Shown: positions 27,465 through 40,603, numbered from the stretch's first letter. The stretch: 64,000 nt of DNA from Modestobacter sp. VKM Ac-2984 (GCF_026967985.1 NZ_JAPVBJ010000001.1:186001-250000); one strand, 5' to 3'. Translations and numbers: made by a program. The notes: generated by a model from the sequence alone, not told the origin.

Positions 27465-28061
27465 TCACAGAGCGCCCTTGGTCGAGGGCACGTCGGTGAC
27501 CCGCGGGTCCAGGGCGACGGCGGTGCGCAGCGCGCGGGCCAGGGCCTTGAACTGCCCCTCGACGATGTGGTGGGCGTCCCGGCCGGCGTAGAGCACCCGC
27601 ACGTGCAGACTGATCCGGGCGTTGAACGCGAAGGACTCCAGCACGTGCTTGGTGAGCGACGTCGGGTAGTCCGGCCCGATCATCGGCGTCATGTCCGCCG
27701 GCTCGGCGTGCACGAAGTACGGCCGGCCGGACAGGTCGACGGCGGCCTGCACCAGGACCTCGTCCATCGGGATCGTCGCGTCGCCGTAGCGGGTGATCCC
27801 GCGCTTGTCGCCCAGCGCCTCGGCGAACGCCTGACCGAGCGCGATCGCGACGTCCTCGACCGTGTGGTGGGCGTCGATGTGCAGGTCACCGTCGGCGTGC
27901 ACGGTGAGGTCGATGCCGCTGTGCTTGGACAGCGCGGTGAGCATGTGGTCGTAGAAGCCGACCCCGGTGGCGACGTCGGCCGTCCCCGTGCCGTCGAGGT
28001 CGACCTCGACCACGAGCTTGGTCTCCTTGGTCGTGCGCTCGACGCGTGCAGTGCGGTTCAT
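27465..28061 (-). CDS. hisB: Imidazoleglycerol-phosphate dehydratase
   Basis: Manganese enzyme that dehydrates imidazole glycerol phosphate to imidazole acetol phosphate. 198 residues, the monofunctional form without a phosphatase domain. The two metal-binding motifs of the duplicated fold are [14 protein letters not shown] (about 64-77) and [17 protein letters not shown] (about 161-177), and GFYDHML is also conserved. The ATG at 28061 overlaps the hisC stop by four bases. Confidence 0.97.
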   Translation of the reverse strand: MNRTARVERTTKETKLVVEVDLDGTGTADVATGVGFYDHMLTALSKHSGIDLTVHADGDLHIDAHHTVEDVAIALGQAFAEALGDKRGITRYGDATIPMDEVLVQAAVDLSGRPYFVHAEPADMTPMIGPDYPTSLTKHVLESFAFNARISLHVRVLYAGRDAHHIVEGQFKALARALRTAVALDPRVTDVPSTKGAL

Positions 28062-29194
28062 GCCGTCGATCCTCCCAGAGAGCTGCGGTGCGCCGGTGCG
28101 ACCTCACCCAGCGCGGTGAGGAACGCATCGGTCTCCTCGGTGGTGCCGGCGGTGACCCGCAGCCAGCCCGGCAGGCCGACGTCGCGCACCAGCACCCCGC
28201 GGTCCAGCAGCGCCTGCCAGGCCGCGGCGGAGTCGGTGAAGTGCCCGAAGAGCACGAAGTTGGCGTCGCTGGGCACGCTGGTCAGCCCCATGCCCGGCAG
28301 CGCGGCGACGATCCGGTCGCGCTCCGTCCGGACCAGGTCGACCGTGGCCAGCAGCTGCTCGGTGTGCGCCAGCGCGGCCCGCGCGGCCGCCTGGGTCAGC
28401 GAGCTCAGGTGGTAGGGCAGCCGGACCAGCTGCAGGGCGTCGACCACGGCCGGGTCGGCGGCCAGGTAGCCCAGCCGCAGCCCCGCCATCCCGAACGCCT
28501 TGCTCATCGTGCGGCTGACGATCAGCCGCGGCCGGCCGGGCAGCAACGAGAGCGCCGAGACCGTGCCGGAGCGGGCGAACTCGGTGTAGGCCTCGTCCAC
28601 GACCAGCACGCCGGCGCCGTCGTCGTAGGAGGTGGCCTCGTACAGCGCGGCGATGGTGTCCAGCTCGACCGCGGTCCCGGTCGGGTTGTTCGGGCTGGTC
28701 ACGAAGACGACGTCGGGCCGCACCTCGCGCACCTGGGCGGCCGCGGCCGCCGGGTCGATGGTGAAGTCGGTGCGGCGGTGCCCGTCGACCCAGGCGGTGC
28801 CGGTGCCCGCGCTGAGGATCGGGTGCATCGAGTAGGACGGCGTGAACCCCAGCGCCGTCCGCCCGGCGCCGCCGAAGGTCTGCAGCACCTGCTGCAGCAC
28901 CTCGTTGGAGCCGTTGGCCGCCCACACCTGCGCCGGGGTGACCTGCTCGCCGCTGGTGCGGGTCAGGTAGGCGGCCAGGTCGATCCGCAGCGCCGTCGCA
29001 TCGCGGTCGGGGTAGCGGTTGAGCCCCATGGCCGCCTCGGTCAGGGCCACCTGCAGGTCGGCCAGCAGCGCCGGGGGCAGCGGGTGCGGGTTCTCGTTGG
29101 TGTTGAGCCGGTGGTCGGCCGGCGGCTGCGGCGCGCCGTAGGGCGACCGCCCCCGCAGCTCCGGCCGCAGCGGCAGCGCCTCCATCGCGGTCAC
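28058..29194 (-). CDS. hisC: Histidinol-phosphate aminotransferase
   Basis: PLP enzyme that transfers an amino group from glutamate to imidazole acetol phosphate. 378 residues, fold type I. The N-terminal [12 protein letters not shown], the substrate loop [12 protein letters not shown], the aspartate in VVDEAYTEF and the PLP lysine in [17 protein letters not shown] are all present. The GTG at 29194 overlaps the hisD stop (GTGA at 29191-29194), matching the overlap style of the operon; an ATG nine bases further in, at 29185, is the alternative. Confidence 0.95.
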   Translation of the reverse strand: MTAMEALPLRPELRGRSPYGAPQPPADHRLNTNENPHPLPPALLADLQVALTEAAMGLNRYPDRDATALRIDLAAYLTRTSGEQVTPAQVWAANGSNEVLQQVLQTFGGAGRTALGFTPSYSMHPILSAGTGTAWVDGHRRTDFTIDPAAAAAQVREVRPDVVFVTSPNNPTGTAVELDTIAALYEATSYDDGAGVLVVDEAYTEFARSGTVSALSLLPGRPRLIVSRTMSKAFGMAGLRLGYLAADPAVVDALQLVRLPYHLSSLTQAAARAALAHTEQLLATVDLVRTERDRIVAALPGMGLTSVPSDANFVLFGHFTDSAAAWQALLDRGVLVRDVGLPGWLRVTAGTTEETDAFLTALGEVAPAHRSSLGGSTA

Positions 29195-30507
29195 GACCGG
29201 GACGGCGACTGCTGCCGGGCCCGCACCGCCGCGGCGTGCGCAGGCAGGTCCTCGGCGTTCGCCAGCGCGTCGATGTGGCCGGCCACCTCGGCGAGGGCCT
29301 GCTCGTCGTACTCGACCACGTGGATGCCGCGCAGGAACGACTGGACGCTCAGCCCGCTGGAGTGCCGGGCGCAGCCGCCGGTGGGCAGCACGTGGTTGGA
29401 ACCGGCTGCGTAGTCGCCGAGGGAGACCGGCGCCCACGGCCCGACGAAGACCGCGCCGGCGTTGCGCACCCGCATCGCCACCGCACGGGCGTCCCGGGTC
29501 TGGATCTCCAGGTGCTCGGCGGCGTAGGCGTCGACCACGGCCAGCCCGGCGTCCAGGTCGTCGACCAGCACGATGCCCGACTGGGTGCCCCCGAGCGCGG
29601 TGGTGATCCGGTCGCTGTGCTTGGTGGCGGCCACCTGACCGGGCACCAGCTCCAGGACGGCGTCGGCGAGCTCCTCGCTGGTGGTGACCAGCACCGCGCC
29701 GGCCAGCGGGTCGTGCTCGGCCTGGCTGATCAGGTCGGCGGCGACGTGCACCGGGTCGGCGGTGTCGTCGGCCAGGACGGCGACCTCGGTGGGGCCGGCC
29801 TCGGAGTCGATGCCGATCAGGCCGCGCAGCAGCCGCTTGGCCGCGGTGGTGTAGACGTTGCCCGGCCCGGTGACCAGGTCGACCGGCGCGCAGGACCCGG
29901 CGCCGTAGCCGAACACGGCGATCGCCTGGGCCCCGCCCACCGCGTACACCTCGGTGACGCCCAGCAGCGCGCACGCCGCCAGCACCCCGGGGTCGGGCAG
30001 GCCGCCGTTGTCCCGCTGCGGCGGGCTGGCCACCGCGATCGAGGTGACCCCGGCCAGCTGCGCCGGGACGACGTTCATGACCACCGAGCTCAGCAGCGGG
30101 GCCAGCCCGCCGGGCACGTACAGGCCGACCCGGCGCACCGGCACCCAGCGCTCGGTGACGGTGCCGCCGCGCACCACGTCGGTGGTGACGTCGGTCCGGC
30201 GCTGGTCGGAGTGCACGATCCGCACGCGGCGGATCGACTCCTCCAGGGCGGCGCGCACCGCGGGGTCGACGGTGGCCAGCGCCTCGTCCAGCGCCGCCTG
30301 CGGCACGGCCATGTCCGGGACGTCCACGCCGTCCAGCCGCGCGGTGACCTCCCGGACCGCCGCGGCGCCGCGCAGCCGCACGTCCTCGCAGATCGGCCGG
30401 ACGACGTCGAGCACCGAGTCGATGTCGACGCCGGCACGCGGCAGCAGCTGGGCGAGCTCACGCGGCCCGGGCAGAGCAGGACCACGCAGGTCGATGCGGG
30501 ACAGCAC
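29191..30507 (-). CDS. hisD: Histidinol dehydrogenase
   Basis: Zinc enzyme that oxidises histidinol to histidine in two NAD-dependent steps. 438 residues. [21 protein letters not shown], the [12 protein letters not shown] region, SQAEHDP and the EHLEI segment with conserved Glu and His are all typical. The GTG at 30507 has GGAGGTG five bases upstream, which rules out the longer frame to 30537. It is the first gene of hisD-hisC-hisB-membrane protein-hisH. TACCGT at 30541-30546 is a possible -10 box, sharing a short divergent region with the gene at 30588. Confidence 0.96.
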   Translation of the reverse strand: MLSRIDLRGPALPGPRELAQLLPRAGVDIDSVLDVVRPICEDVRLRGAAAVREVTARLDGVDVPDMAVPQAALDEALATVDPAVRAALEESIRRVRIVHSDQRRTDVTTDVVRGGTVTERWVPVRRVGLYVPGGLAPLLSSVVMNVVPAQLAGVTSIAVASPPQRDNGGLPDPGVLAACALLGVTEVYAVGGAQAIAVFGYGAGSCAPVDLVTGPGNVYTTAAKRLLRGLIGIDSEAGPTEVAVLADDTADPVHVAADLISQAEHDPLAGAVLVTTSEELADAVLELVPGQVAATKHSDRITTALGGTQSGIVLVDDLDAGLAVVDAYAAEHLEIQTRDARAVAMRVRNAGAVFVGPWAPVSLGDYAAGSNHVLPTGGCARHSSGLSVQSFLRGIHVVEYDEQALAEVAGHIDALANAEDLPAHAAAVRARQQSPSRS

Positions 30508-30540
30508 GGAGCACCTCCGGGTACGACGGGAGAACACCCC

Positions 30541-30546
30541 ACGGTA
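30541..30546 (-). promoter_or_regulatory. Possible -10 box for hisD
   Basis: TACCGT on the minus strand, giving a leader of about 27 nt that contains the GGAGGTG ribosome-binding site of hisD. No -35 is evident. Confidence 0.35.
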
Positions 30547-30575
30547 GACGGCGGGTGCACCGGCCCCGCTGCCCG

Positions 30576-30581
30576 TAGGCT
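30576..30581 (+). promoter_or_regulatory. Leaderless -10 box for the Lon-domain gene
   Basis: TAGGCT, six bases before the GTG at 30588. The same hexamer serves priA. Confidence 0.55.
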
Positions 30582-30587
30582 CCCGGC

Positions 30588-31523
30588 GTGCGCGAGGAGG
30601 AGGGAACCGGGGACCGCGAGGTCATCCCGCTGTTCCCGTTGGAGACCCCGCTGTTCCCCGGCGTCGTCCTGCCGCTGAACATCTTCGAGCCCCGGTACCG
30701 CCAGCTCGTCGCCGATCTGTCCGCCCTCCCCGAGGGGGCACCGCGCCGGTTCGGCGTGGTGGCGATCCGGCAGGGCTGGGAGGTGGAGCGCGTCGCGCCC
30801 GCCGAGGCGCTCTTCGACGTCGGCTGCACCGCGGTGCTGCGGGTGGTCGCCCCCCAGTCCGACGGCGGGTACCAGGTGGTGACCGTCGGTGGTGAGCGGT
30901 TCCGGCTGCTCGACGTCCTGGCACCGGCCGACGTGGTCGAGCACGGCGGCGAGGCCGGCGGTGAGGCCGGCGCCGCGCCGACGTACCTGCGTGCGGTCGT
31001 CGAGTGGCTGCACGAGGAGGAGGCGGCCGAGGAGGCCGCCGGGGACGCCGAGGGGCTCGTCGGCGTGGACGCCGGCCACGGACACGAGGCCGACGAGGTC
31101 GTCACCGAGGTGGCCCGCGGCTCGCTGGAGCTGCTGGCCGGCAACGTCCGCGACCTCTTCGCCCGGTACGTGGCCGACGTCGCCGTCCGCCAGGGCGGTG
31201 GCGACGGGCTGCCGGACGAGGTGCTGGAGGCGCTGACGTCGGAGGACCTGGTGCCCGAGGACGACGCCGCCCCGGCCGGGATCGCCGACACCGCGGCCCT
31301 GCTGCGCGAGGTCAGCGACGACGCCCGGGGCCTGTCCTACCTGGTGGCCTCGGTGGCCCTGCTGACCACCGAGGACCGGCAGGCGCTGCTGGCCGAGTCC
31401 GCGACCCGCCGCCGGCTGGCCATGGAGTCCCGGATGCTGCGGCGGGAGCTGACCCTGCTGCGGACCCTCGGCGCGGTGCCGGTGCCGCTGCGCCAGTTCG
31501 CCACCCCGATGACCCCCAACTGA
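30588..31523 (+). CDS. Lon-type substrate-binding (LON) domain protein
   Basis: 311 residues. Resembles the N-terminal LON domain of Lon protease without the ATPase or peptidase parts: [26 protein letters not shown] at the start, then the beta-rich domain to about residue 110. A Glu/Ala/Gly-rich stretch (about 118-165) interrupts the domain, and a helical C-terminal region carries a long Arg/Glu helix ([17 protein letters not shown]). Standalone LON-domain proteins are common in actinobacteria; their exact role is unknown, though substrate recognition is assumed. It is leaderless and divergent from hisD, and ends four bases before palindromic repeat copy 3. Confidence 0.85.
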   Translation: MREEEGTGDREVIPLFPLETPLFPGVVLPLNIFEPRYRQLVADLSALPEGAPRRFGVVAIRQGWEVERVAPAEALFDVGCTAVLRVVAPQSDGGYQVVTVGGERFRLLDVLAPADVVEHGGEAGGEAGAAPTYLRAVVEWLHEEEAAEEAAGDAEGLVGVDAGHGHEADEVVTEVARGSLELLAGNVRDLFARYVADVAVRQGGGDGLPDEVLEALTSEDLVPEDDAAPAGIADTAALLREVSDDARGLSYLVASVALLTTEDRQALLAESATRRRLAMESRMLRRELTLLRTLGAVPVPLRQFATPMTPN

Positions 31524-31526
31524 TTG

Positions 31527-31583
31527 AAGGACCCCCTTGCCCCCCACCGCTCGCACGCTCGCGGCGGGACCCTGCAAGGGGCC
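31527..31583. repeat. Dispersed palindromic intergenic repeat, copy 3
   Basis: 57 bp filling the gap between two convergent genes. Arms CCCCTTGC (31533-31540) and GCAAGGGG (31574-31581) are perfect complements. The last base is shared with the TAG stop (CTA, 31583-31585) of the minus-strand membrane gene. Most likely a bidirectional terminator. Confidence 0.85.
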
Positions 31584-32302
31584 TACGGGCGGCGGGGGGC
31601 TGCTGGTGGCACCGGCGGGAGCGGGGGGCGGGGCGGCAGCTGCTGCTCGGCCCGCGGGGTGTCGTCGGGGCGGCCGAGGTCGTCGTCGGGGGTGAGCGCG
31701 GTGGCGACCAGGTAGGTGAGCACGGCGGCGAAGGGCCCGATGGCCAGCGCCGCGGTGGCGGCCAGGTCCACGCCGGTGGTGATCGTCCCCCCCACCTCGG
31801 CCAGCTCCGCCTCGGTGGGCCCCGCCCCCAGCAGCTCACCCAGCTGCCAGGCGACGACCCCGGCGCCGACCATCCCGCCGGCCAGGCCGACCAGCGCAGG
31901 CACCCCGCGGCGGCGACGGATCAGCCACACCAGGACGCCGGCCAGCACCCCCAGCCCGGCCAGCACCAGGACGTACACGCCGTCGTCGGCGAAGAACACC
32001 TCGGCGCTCGGCACCCCGACCACCGGCACGATCTGGGTCTCGGTGACCCGGTAGTCGGCCCGCGGGGCCAGCCAGGCCCACAGTGCGCCGGCTCCCAGGC
32101 CGGCGACCGTCAGGGCCAGCACGGTGATCAGCCCGGTCCGCACGTCCTCGCGGCTGCCACGCAGGCCGGGCGCCCACCCGGCCCGGGTCGCCGGCAGCTG
32201 GGGCACCCAGCCCGGTGGGGGTGTCGCGGGCCGGGACGCCGGCAGAGCGCCGGGACCGGCCGGTGCACCGGGCGCCGGCCCGGCGGTACGGGGATCGGTC
32301 AC
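31583..32302 (-). CDS. Membrane protein, possibly DUF2567-like
   Basis: 239 residues. A Pro/Ala-rich cytosolic head (1-50) is followed by four membrane helices, at about 57-77, 107-127, 132-150 and 175-198. The loop after the first helix (VTETQIVPVV...AEVFFADDG) is likely external. The tail is rich in Pro and Arg. Topology and loop resemble the actinobacterial DUF2567 group, but I am not certain. The function is unknown. The GTG at 32302 lies six bases after GACACT, consistent with a leaderless start. It follows dnaE in the opposite sense of expectation: its promoter lies between it and the dnaE stop, so it is a separate unit. Confidence 0.65.
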   Translation of the reverse strand: MTDPRTAGPAPGAPAGPGALPASRPATPPPGWVPQLPATRAGWAPGLRGSREDVRTGLITVLALTVAGLGAGALWAWLAPRADYRVTETQIVPVVGVPSAEVFFADDGVYVLVLAGLGVLAGVLVWLIRRRRGVPALVGLAGGMVGAGVVAWQLGELLGAGPTEAELAEVGGTITTGVDLAATAALAIGPFAAVLTYLVATALTPDDDLGRPDDTPRAEQQLPPRPPLPPVPPAAPRRP

Positions 32303-32308
32303 CGGTCC

Positions 32309-32314
32309 AGTGTC
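32309..32314 (-). promoter_or_regulatory. Possible leaderless -10 box for the 31583-32302 gene
   Basis: GACACT on the minus strand, six bases before the GTG at 32302. Weaker than the TANNNT boxes but with the same spacing. Confidence 0.35.
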
Positions 32315-32412
32315 GCTGCCCCGGCTGTGTGCCTCGACTCAGGCCGTCCCCCGGCCCCCTCCGAGGCTCCGCCGCTCGGGTGCGGGCGGGCCGGAGGCAG
32401 CGGGGGCCGCCG

Positions 32413-35967
<3,555 letters not shown>

Positions 35968-36186
35968 GGTGCGTGGTGCTCCTCACGGGTCGTGCTCACC
36001 GCCTGCCCACCAGCGGTGGACAGGGGCGGCGGGTCGTTCTGGGGTGACCGGCGGGGAAGGCCGTTCAGGGGTGCTGCCGTGCGGGGTGTCGGTCCCCGAT
36101 CCTCGCACCTCCGGAGTCCTACGCCGAGGGTCCGACAGAACGTGTCTCGGCGATCCGGACCACTCCGTCACACCCGCCCCGGCGCC

Positions 36187-36984
36187 TCACCGGACGGCGG
36201 CCGGGAGCGCGGAGGCCGGCACGAACAGGAACCGCAGGTCGATCGCGGCGTGCAGCAGCACCGGCAGCAGGAGCGAGCCGGTGTCGAGGTAGACCCCGGC
36301 CAGCACACCCCCGAGGACGCCGGTGGTCACCACCCCGGCCGGCCCCTGGTAGGCGTGCGCCAGCCCGAACGCCAGCGCGGCGACCAGGACCAGCACCACG
36401 GCGGGCAGCCCGGGGGCCAGCGCCGCCACCACGGCGAGGAAGAAGCCGCGGTACAGCCACTCCTCGCACACCCCCGCGGTCACCCCGACCAGGGCGAACA
36501 GCCGGCGCTCGGACCGGCTGCGCGGCAGCAGCGCGAGCGTCGAGTGCCCGGGTGGCTCGGCGTGCCGGGCCTCGCCGGGCCGGGTGCGGCGCAGCGTCTC
36601 CGGCGGCGGCCCGGCGACCGCACCGCTGCGCAACGCCCGGGTGGTCAGCAGGACCAGCGCCAGGAGCACGACGACCGCCAGCCAGGTCGCCGGTCCGGGC
36701 CAGCCGGTCGGCCAGCGCAGCCCCACCTCGGCCGCGCTCACCCCGGTGGCGGCGAGCCAGACCACGACGGTGACCGCCGCCAGACCCCACTCGAGCACCA
36801 GCAGCCGGCGGTAGAAGGACCGCCGCGCCGCCGGGTCGGTGCGCAGGCGCCCCTCGAAGCGCCGGTGCAGCACGTACCCGACGAACGGCTCCCCCACGAC
36901 CAGGTAGACGGCGATGATCACCGCCGCCAGCTGCGCTGCGCCGAAGTCGGCGAGTGCAGCAGGGAGGTCGGGGGCTCCGGACAC
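36187..36984 (-). CDS. CPBP family intramembrane metalloprotease
   Basis: 265 residues with about seven hydrophobic helices. The three CPBP/ABI (type II CAAX protease-like) motifs are intact: Glu174, Glu175 and Arg179 in EEWLYRGFF, His210 in AFGLAHAYQG, and His245 with Asp249 in LLHAAIDL. These residues form the metal site of the Rce1-type protease fold. In bacteria such proteins are linked to bacteriocin immunity or to processing of membrane proteins; the target here is unknown. The GTG at 36984 is 12 bases after the rluD stop, so it is expressed with rluD and possibly lspA. Confidence 0.85.
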   Translation of the reverse strand: MSGAPDLPAALADFGAAQLAAVIIAVYLVVGEPFVGYVLHRRFEGRLRTDPAARRSFYRRLLVLEWGLAAVTVVVWLAATGVSAAEVGLRWPTGWPGPATWLAVVVLLALVLLTTRALRSGAVAGPPPETLRRTRPGEARHAEPPGHSTLALLPRSRSERRLFALVGVTAGVCEEWLYRGFFLAVVAALAPGLPAVVLVLVAALAFGLAHAYQGPAGVVTTGVLGGVLAGVYLDTGSLLLPVLLHAAIDLRFLFVPASALPAAVR

Positions 36985-36996
36985 GAGGCGAGCGCC

Positions 36997-37962
36997 TCAG
37001 TTCTCGGCGCGCAGGACAGCCAGGGCGCCGGCCAGGTCGGCGGGGTGGTCGCTGGTGAACTCGACCCAGCGCCCGTCGGCGGGATGGGCGAACCCGAGCC
37101 GCACCGCGTGCAGCCACTGCCGCTGCACCCCGAGCCGAGCGGCCAGCGTCGGGTCGGCCCCGTAGGTCATGTCCCCGACGCAGGGGTGGCGCAGGGCGGA
37201 GAAGTGGACCCGGATCTGGTGGGTGCGCCCGGTCTCCAGGTGGACGTCGACGAGGCTGGCCGCCGGGAAGGCCTCCACCACCTCGTAGTGGGTGACCGAC
37301 GGGCGGCCGCCGGTCACCACCGCGAACCGCCAGTCGTGCTTGGGGTGCCGGTCGATCGGGGCGTCGATCGTGCCCTTGGACGGGTCGGGGTGCCCCTGCA
37401 CCAGGGCCTGGTACCCCTTGTCGACGGTGCGCTCCTTGAACGCCGCCTTGAGCAGGGTGTAAGCCCGTTCGCTCTTGGCGACGACCATGAGCCCGGTGGT
37501 CGCGGCGTCCAGGCGGTGCACGATGCCCTGCCGCTCGGCCGCGCCACTGGTGGAGATCCGGTAGCCGGCCGCAGTCAGTCCGCCGGTGACCGTGGGCCCG
37601 GTCCACCCGGGGCTGCCGTGCGCGGCCACCCCGACCGGCTTGTCGATGACCACGACGTCGTCGTCGTCGTGCACCACCGTCAGCCCGGAGACCGGCACCG
37701 GGGCGGCCGGCTCACCCGGTGGCGGCGGCAGCTCGACCTCCAGCCAGCTGCCGGCGGTCAGTCGGTCGCCCTTGCCCCGGGCACGGCCGTCGACGACGAC
37801 GGCACCGCCGTCCGCCAGCTCGGCGGCCACGGCGCGGGAGACCCCGAACAGCCGCACCAGCGCCTGGTCGACCCGCTGGCCCTCGAGCCCGTCGGGCACG
37901 GGCAGCGACCGGTGTTCACCGGGTCGCCCGCCGGAAGAGGCCAGGCCGGGACTGCTGATCAC
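36997..37962 (-). CDS. rluD: RluA family pseudouridine synthase (RluD type)
   Basis: 321 residues. An N-terminal S4 RNA-binding domain (about 22-75, [20 protein letters not shown]) and the catalytic domain with [19 protein letters not shown], which carries the catalytic aspartate. [15 protein letters not shown] and [10 protein letters not shown] are also typical. It modifies uridines in 23S rRNA; the exact site is inferred from family only. The GTG at 37962 is preceded six bases upstream by CACAAT, a leaderless -10 box. It lies 56 bases after lspA in the same direction. Confidence 0.92.
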   Translation of the reverse strand: MISSPGLASSGGRPGEHRSLPVPDGLEGQRVDQALVRLFGVSRAVAAELADGGAVVVDGRARGKGDRLTAGSWLEVELPPPPGEPAAPVPVSGLTVVHDDDDVVVIDKPVGVAAHGSPGWTGPTVTGGLTAAGYRISTSGAAERQGIVHRLDAATTGLMVVAKSERAYTLLKAAFKERTVDKGYQALVQGHPDPSKGTIDAPIDRHPKHDWRFAVVTGGRPSVTHYEVVEAFPAASLVDVHLETGRTHQIRVHFSALRHPCVGDMTYGADPTLAARLGVQRQWLHAVRLGFAHPADGRWVEFTSDHPADLAGALAVLRAEN

Positions 37963-37968
37963 CGCACC

Positions 37969-37974
37969 ATTGTG
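37969..37974 (-). promoter_or_regulatory. Leaderless -10 box for rluD
   Basis: CACAAT on the minus strand, six bases before the GTG at 37962. Confidence 0.45.
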
Positions 37975-38018
37975 ACGGGTGGGGCACTCCGGCCGGCCGC
38001 CGCCGGGCCGTCCTGCGC

Positions 38019-38597
38019 TCAGTCGGTGACGGCGTCCGGCCGGTCGTCGCTGCGGCTGCCGTCGAACTCGATGCCGCGGAAGGCCAGGATCGCGCCCAGC
38101 ACGCCACCGCAGACGATCGCCGAGTCGGCGACGTTGAAGATCGGGAACACCCCGCCGTAGGGGTCGAACACGGAGAGGAAGTCCACGACGCCGCCGCGCA
38201 GGAACCCCGGGTCGCGGAACACCCGGTCGACCAGGTTCCCCAGCGCACCGCCGAGCACGAGGCCGAGGGTGACCGCCCAGGCGGCCGAGTGCATCCGCCG
38301 CGCGCTGCGCACGATCACCACGACCACGGCCAGCGCGATCAGGCTGAACACCAGCGTGGCGCCCTCGGCGAAGGAGAAGGCCGCACCGGTGTTGCGCGCC
38401 TCGGTGAGGTAGAGCGCCCCGCCGAGCAGCCGCAGCGGCTCCCGGTCGGACAGCGTGGCGACGACGATCAGCTTCGTGGCCAGGTCCAGGGCCAGGACCG
38501 CGGCGGCCAGGCCGAGCAGCAGGCGGGCCCGGGAACGGCCGCGCGGGCCGGCCGCAGCGGCCGAGGAACCCGTCGTGGGATCGGGCTGCTCGGACAT
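38019..38597 (-). CDS. lspA: Lipoprotein signal peptidase (signal peptidase II)
   Basis: Aspartic protease of the membrane that removes the signal peptide from diacylglyceryl prolipoproteins after Lgt has acted. 192 residues, four membrane helices. Conserved motifs are [22 protein letters not shown] with one catalytic Asp, VVDFLSV, and FNVADSAI with the second. About 20 polar residues precede the first helix. The ATG at 38597 has GGGGAGG upstream. TATCGT at 38642-38647 is a possible -10 box. The substrate-making enzyme Lgt is encoded at 7702-8793. Confidence 0.96.
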   Translation of the reverse strand: MSEQPDPTTGSSAAAAGPRGRSRARLLLGLAAAVLALDLATKLIVVATLSDREPLRLLGGALYLTEARNTGAAFSFAEGATLVFSLIALAVVVVIVRSARRMHSAAWAVTLGLVLGGALGNLVDRVFRDPGFLRGGVVDFLSVFDPYGGVFPIFNVADSAIVCGGVLGAILAFRGIEFDGSRSDDRPDAVTD

Positions 38598-38921
38598 CGC
38601 CGTCCTCCCCGTTGGCGGCCCCGGTGACCACGTCGGTCACGACGATAGCGGCCGACCGCGCCCCGTTCGGCAGACTGCCGGGAGGGCCCCGTCCCGGGCG
38701 ACCGGGCGCCGGGGCACGATCAGGGGCCGTCGGCTGCGGGGCGGCCGGACCCGTCGTCCGTCACCCGCGCTGCGGGCGGAGGTGCCGCGGGGGACCCTCG
38801 AGGAGGCGACCCTGTGATGCATCTCATCCCCTCAGATCGGGGGGACTCCCGGGTTCGGGACGTGTCGCCCGCCGGGGCGGACGACGATGGACCGGTACGC
38901 ACTCAGTCACGGAGGCAGATC
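38598..38921. other. Divergent region between lspA and mqo
   Basis: 324 bases without a convincing gene. It holds a likely lspA promoter (TATCGT on the minus strand at 38642-38647) and the GGAGG ribosome-binding site of mqo. The mqo frame is open here up to an ATG at 38814, but this stretch shows no family similarity. Confidence 0.5.
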
Positions 38922-40406
38922 TTGACCACGGATGGTTCCTCGAACCCCGACGTAGTCCTCGTCGGCGGCGGCATCATGAGCGCGACGCTCTCCGCGCTCC
39001 TGGGCGTCGTGGCGCCGGACTGGACCGTCGCGGTCTTCGAGTCCGCCGACCAGGTCGCCGGTGAGAGCTCCGACGCGTGGAACAACGCGGGCACCGGCCA
39101 CTCGGCCCTGTGCGAGCTGAACTACACCCCCGCGGCACCCGACGGCCACGTCGACACGTCCAAGGCCGTCGGCATCAACGAGCAGTTCCAGGTGTCCCGG
39201 CAGTTCTGGTCGCACCTGGTGCGCTCCGGGCTGACCGACTCCCCCAAGCGGTTCATCACCTCCGTGCCGCACGTGAGCTTCGTGACCGGCGAGGCCGGGC
39301 GCCGGTACATGCGCACCCGGTACGACGCGCTGGCCGCCGAACCGCTGTTCGCGGAGATGGAGTACACCGACGACCGCGACGTCCTCGCCTCGTGGGTGCC
39401 GCTGATGATGGCCGGCCGCCCGGCGGACGAGGTCGCCGCCGCGACCCGGTCGCTGGCCGGCACCGACGTCAACTTCGGCGCGCTGACCCGGCTGCTGCTG
39501 GACGCCGCGGTCGGCCGGGGCGTCGAGCTGCACACCTCCACCCGGGTCCGCAAGGTCCGGCGGGAGTCCGACGGGCGCTGGGCGGTCACCGTCCGCTCCG
39601 GCTCCGGCCGCAGCCGCACCGTGCGCACCCGCTTCCTCTTCGTCGGGGCCGGCGGCGGCGCGCTCCCGCTGCTGCAGGGCTCCGGCATCCCGGAGATCCG
39701 CGGCTTCGGCGGGTTTCCGGTCAGCGGCCAGTTCCTCCGCACCCGATCCCCCGAGTTGGTCGGCCAGCACCAGGCCAAGGTCTACGGCCAGGCGAAGGTC
39801 GGCGCGCCGCCGATGTCCGTGCCGCACCTGGACCTCCGGCTGATCGACGGCGAGCAGGCCCTGCTGTTCGGGCCCTACGCCGGCTTCTCCCCCAAGTTCC
39901 TCAAGGCCGGGTCGATGTGGGACCTGCCGAAGTCGGTGCGCAGCGGCAACCTGGGCTCGATGCTCGGCGCCGGGATCGCCAACATCCCGCTGACGAGGTA
40001 CCTGATCGGCCAGGTCCTGCAGTCGACCAGCGCCCGGTTCCGAGCGCTCGAGGAGTTCGTCCCCACCGCCGAGCAGGACGACTGGGAGCTGATCACCGCC
40101 GGCCAGCGGGTGCAGGTCATCAAGCAGGACGCGACGACCGGCCGCGGCGTGCTGCAGTTCGGCACCGAGCTGATCGTGGGGGCCGAGGGCTCGATCGCCG
40201 GCCTGCTGGGCGCGTCCCCGGGGGCCTCCACCGCCACCTCGGCGATGCTCACGCTGCTGGAGCGCTGCTTCCCGGAGCGGATGGACACCTGGCGTCCGCT
40301 GCTGCAGGAGGCCATCCCCTCCTACGGCCACAAGCTGTCCGAGGAGCCGGCGCTGATGGCCGAGGTCCGCGCCGACACGACGAAGACGCTCGAACTCCAG
40401 GGCTGA
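38922..40406 (+). CDS. mqo: Malate:quinone oxidoreductase
   Basis: Membrane-associated FAD enzyme of the citric acid cycle that oxidises malate to oxaloacetate and reduces quinone. 494 residues from the TTG at 38922, the usual family length; this start has GGAGG six bases upstream. The FAD motif VLVGGGIMSATL is at residues 12-23, then the family signature ESSDAWNNAGTGHSALCELNYTP split across residues about 47-69, and ALEEFVPTAEQDDWELITAGQRVQVI further on. The longer frame from 38814 adds 36 residues without similarity. Its 3' end leads into a set of GGA-loop hairpins. Confidence 0.94.
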   Translation: MTTDGSSNPDVVLVGGGIMSATLSALLGVVAPDWTVAVFESADQVAGESSDAWNNAGTGHSALCELNYTPAAPDGHVDTSKAVGINEQFQVSRQFWSHLVRSGLTDSPKRFITSVPHVSFVTGEAGRRYMRTRYDALAAEPLFAEMEYTDDRDVLASWVPLMMAGRPADEVAAATRSLAGTDVNFGALTRLLLDAAVGRGVELHTSTRVRKVRRESDGRWAVTVRSGSGRSRTVRTRFLFVGAGGGALPLLQGSGIPEIRGFGGFPVSGQFLRTRSPELVGQHQAKVYGQAKVGAPPMSVPHLDLRLIDGEQALLFGPYAGFSPKFLKAGSMWDLPKSVRSGNLGSMLGAGIANIPLTRYLIGQVLQSTSARFRALEEFVPTAEQDDWELITAGQRVQVIKQDATTGRGVLQFGTELIVGAEGSIAGLLGASPGASTATSAMLTLLERCFPERMDTWRPLLQEAIPSYGHKLSEEPALMAEVRADTTKTLELQG

Positions 40407-40596
40407 GCGCCCCGATCGCGGGGGCCGGAGGCCCCCCGATCGGGGCGCTCGAACGCACGCCGACGCGGGCTGGCCGCGGTCCGGAGGACCGCTGAGCTGG
40501 GCCGTCGCGGGGCCGGAGGCTCCCGACGGCACGGCTCCAAGCGGCTCAACGTGCCCGGGGCACGGCTCCTGGCCGCGGTGCGGCCCGGAGGGTCGC
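40405..40596 (+). terminator. Four hairpins with identical GGA loops after mqo
   Basis: Hairpin 1, 40405-40450: arms of 14 and 7 pairs with one bulged base. Hairpin 2, 40476-40492: GCGGTCC, loop GGA, GGACCGC. Hairpin 3, 40501-40530: arms of 7 and 6 pairs, one G-U. Hairpin 4, 40580-40596: GCGGCCC, loop GGA, GGGTCGC, one G-U. Every tip reads CC-GGA-GG. The G-U pairs favour folding of the + strand RNA. The set fills the gap to the convergent antiporter gene and can serve as a terminator. Confidence 0.75.
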
Positions 40597-40603
40597 GACG
40601 TGC

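Noticed and set aside
40405-40596. Claim of a CsrA-regulated small RNA after mqo
   Set aside because: The GGA loops fit the pattern, but CsrA is not expected in this group and no evidence of a separate transcript can be read from sequence; kept only as an open observation.
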